From Chthoniobacterales bacterium (lineage in GTDB: Bacteria > Verrucomicrobiota > Verrucomicrobiia > Chthoniobacterales > UBA10450), in the NCBI GenBank assembly GCA_013694945.1, contig JACDBM010000133.1:1-6537 (forward strand): a DNA stretch of 6,537 bases, given 5' to 3'. A program made the translations under genes and the position numbers. A model generated the notes under the pieces. The model ran no database searches and was not told where the DNA came from. It worked only from the letters and a program-made list of their open reading frames with translations. How positions within the stretch are numbered: the first letter of the stretch is position 1; the number at the start of each line of letters is the position of its first letter. Shown piece after piece: positions 6,360 through 6,537 of this stretch.

Positions 6360-6430
6360 CGATTACGAGCACGAGCATGAGTTTGAATTGCGCGTCTGTC
6401 TTGTCTCTCTCGTGCTCCTGCTCGTGATCG
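6360..6430. repeat. Inverted repeat of GAGCAC-like hexamers between imuB and dnaE2
   Basis: Left arm 6360-6381 and right arm 6409-6430 are 22-bp inverted copies with three mismatches, two of which become G-U pairs in RNA, around a 27-nt loop. Each arm contains repeated GAGCAC/GAGCAT-type hexamers, and another CTCGTG unit follows at 6433-6438. The structure fills most of the 97-bp gap. It could form an mRNA hairpin that reduces read-through into dnaE2 or protects the imuB transcript end, or it may simply be another palindromic repeat. It lacks a terminator T-tract. Confidence 0.65.
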
Positions 6431-6451
6431 CGCTCGTGCTCGCTTCAGGCC

Positions 6452-6537
6452 ATGGCTTACGTCGAACTCCACGCGTGCAGCGCGTTTAGTTTTCTACGCG
6501 GCGGCTCGTTTCCCGAGCAATTAGCGGAAGTCGCCGC
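6452..6537 (+). CDS. dnaE2: Error-prone DNA polymerase DnaE2 (ImuC), N-terminal fragment (continues past window)
   Basis: Only the first 28 codons are present. The residues MAYVELHACSAFSFLRGG followed by SFPEQLAEVA match the start of the PHP domain of DnaE-type polymerases, and the form ELHxxSxFSFLRGxS is typical of DnaE2 rather than the replicative DnaE, which usually has a HxH pair and LLDG. DnaE2 is the catalytic translesion polymerase of the ImuAB-DnaE2 mutasome. Its position 97 bp after an imuB homologue on the same strand supports this. The ATG at 6452 gives the family's usual N-terminus; only a weak CAGG precedes it. Whether the gene is intact cannot be judged here. Confidence 0.88.
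   Translation, partial: MAYVELHACSAFSFLRGGSFPEQLAEVA

Overview
This window looks like bacterial chromosome with a fairly high GC content and compact genes. The best guess for the host is a Verrucomicrobiota-type soil bacterium. That guess rests on the long secreted protein built from 32-residue W/DP/LPAG repeats, the DUF2277 protein, a separate accA, an imuB-dnaE2 pair and several intergenic palindromes. It is an inference from gene content, not a phylogenetic result.

Layout. Bases 1-444 (+) are the 3' part of accA, a fatty-acid synthesis gene. It converges on a minus-strand group that reads, in transcription order from 2734 down to 521: a FabG-like SDR oxidoreductase, a DUF2277 protein, a six-helix membrane protein of unknown function, and a small hot-dog acyl-CoA thioesterase. 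Gaps inside this group are 53-98 bp, so it may be one operon, although nothing in the sequence proves it. Bases 2735-3146 separate this group from the divergent plus-strand genes. They hold no convincing gene, only a weak promoter candidate.

Bases 3147-5114 (+) encode a 655-residue exported or membrane-anchored protein with 16 contiguous repeats of 32 residues (the last has 31) plus one degenerate leading copy, probably an alpha-solenoid. After a weak terminator-like hairpin comes an imuB-like gene (5224-6354), then the first 28 codons of dnaE2 (from 6452). ImuB and DnaE2 (ImuC) belong to the SOS-induced translesion mutasome. Here imuB has lost the N-terminal polymerase-like domain but keeps its C-terminal half, including a likely beta-clamp-binding motif.

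The most interesting part is 5150-6430. A REPIN-like pair of inverted hairpin repeats (5178-5331) lies exactly at the truncation of imuB and supplies its present start codon and first 36 codons. A second GC-rich palindrome (6026-6095) sits in frame inside the imuB linker. A third inverted repeat, made of GAGCAC-type hexamers, fills the imuB-dnaE2 gap. The first two share the outer motif GTTGTAGC, so they may belong to related mobile palindrome families that are reshaping the mutasome locus.
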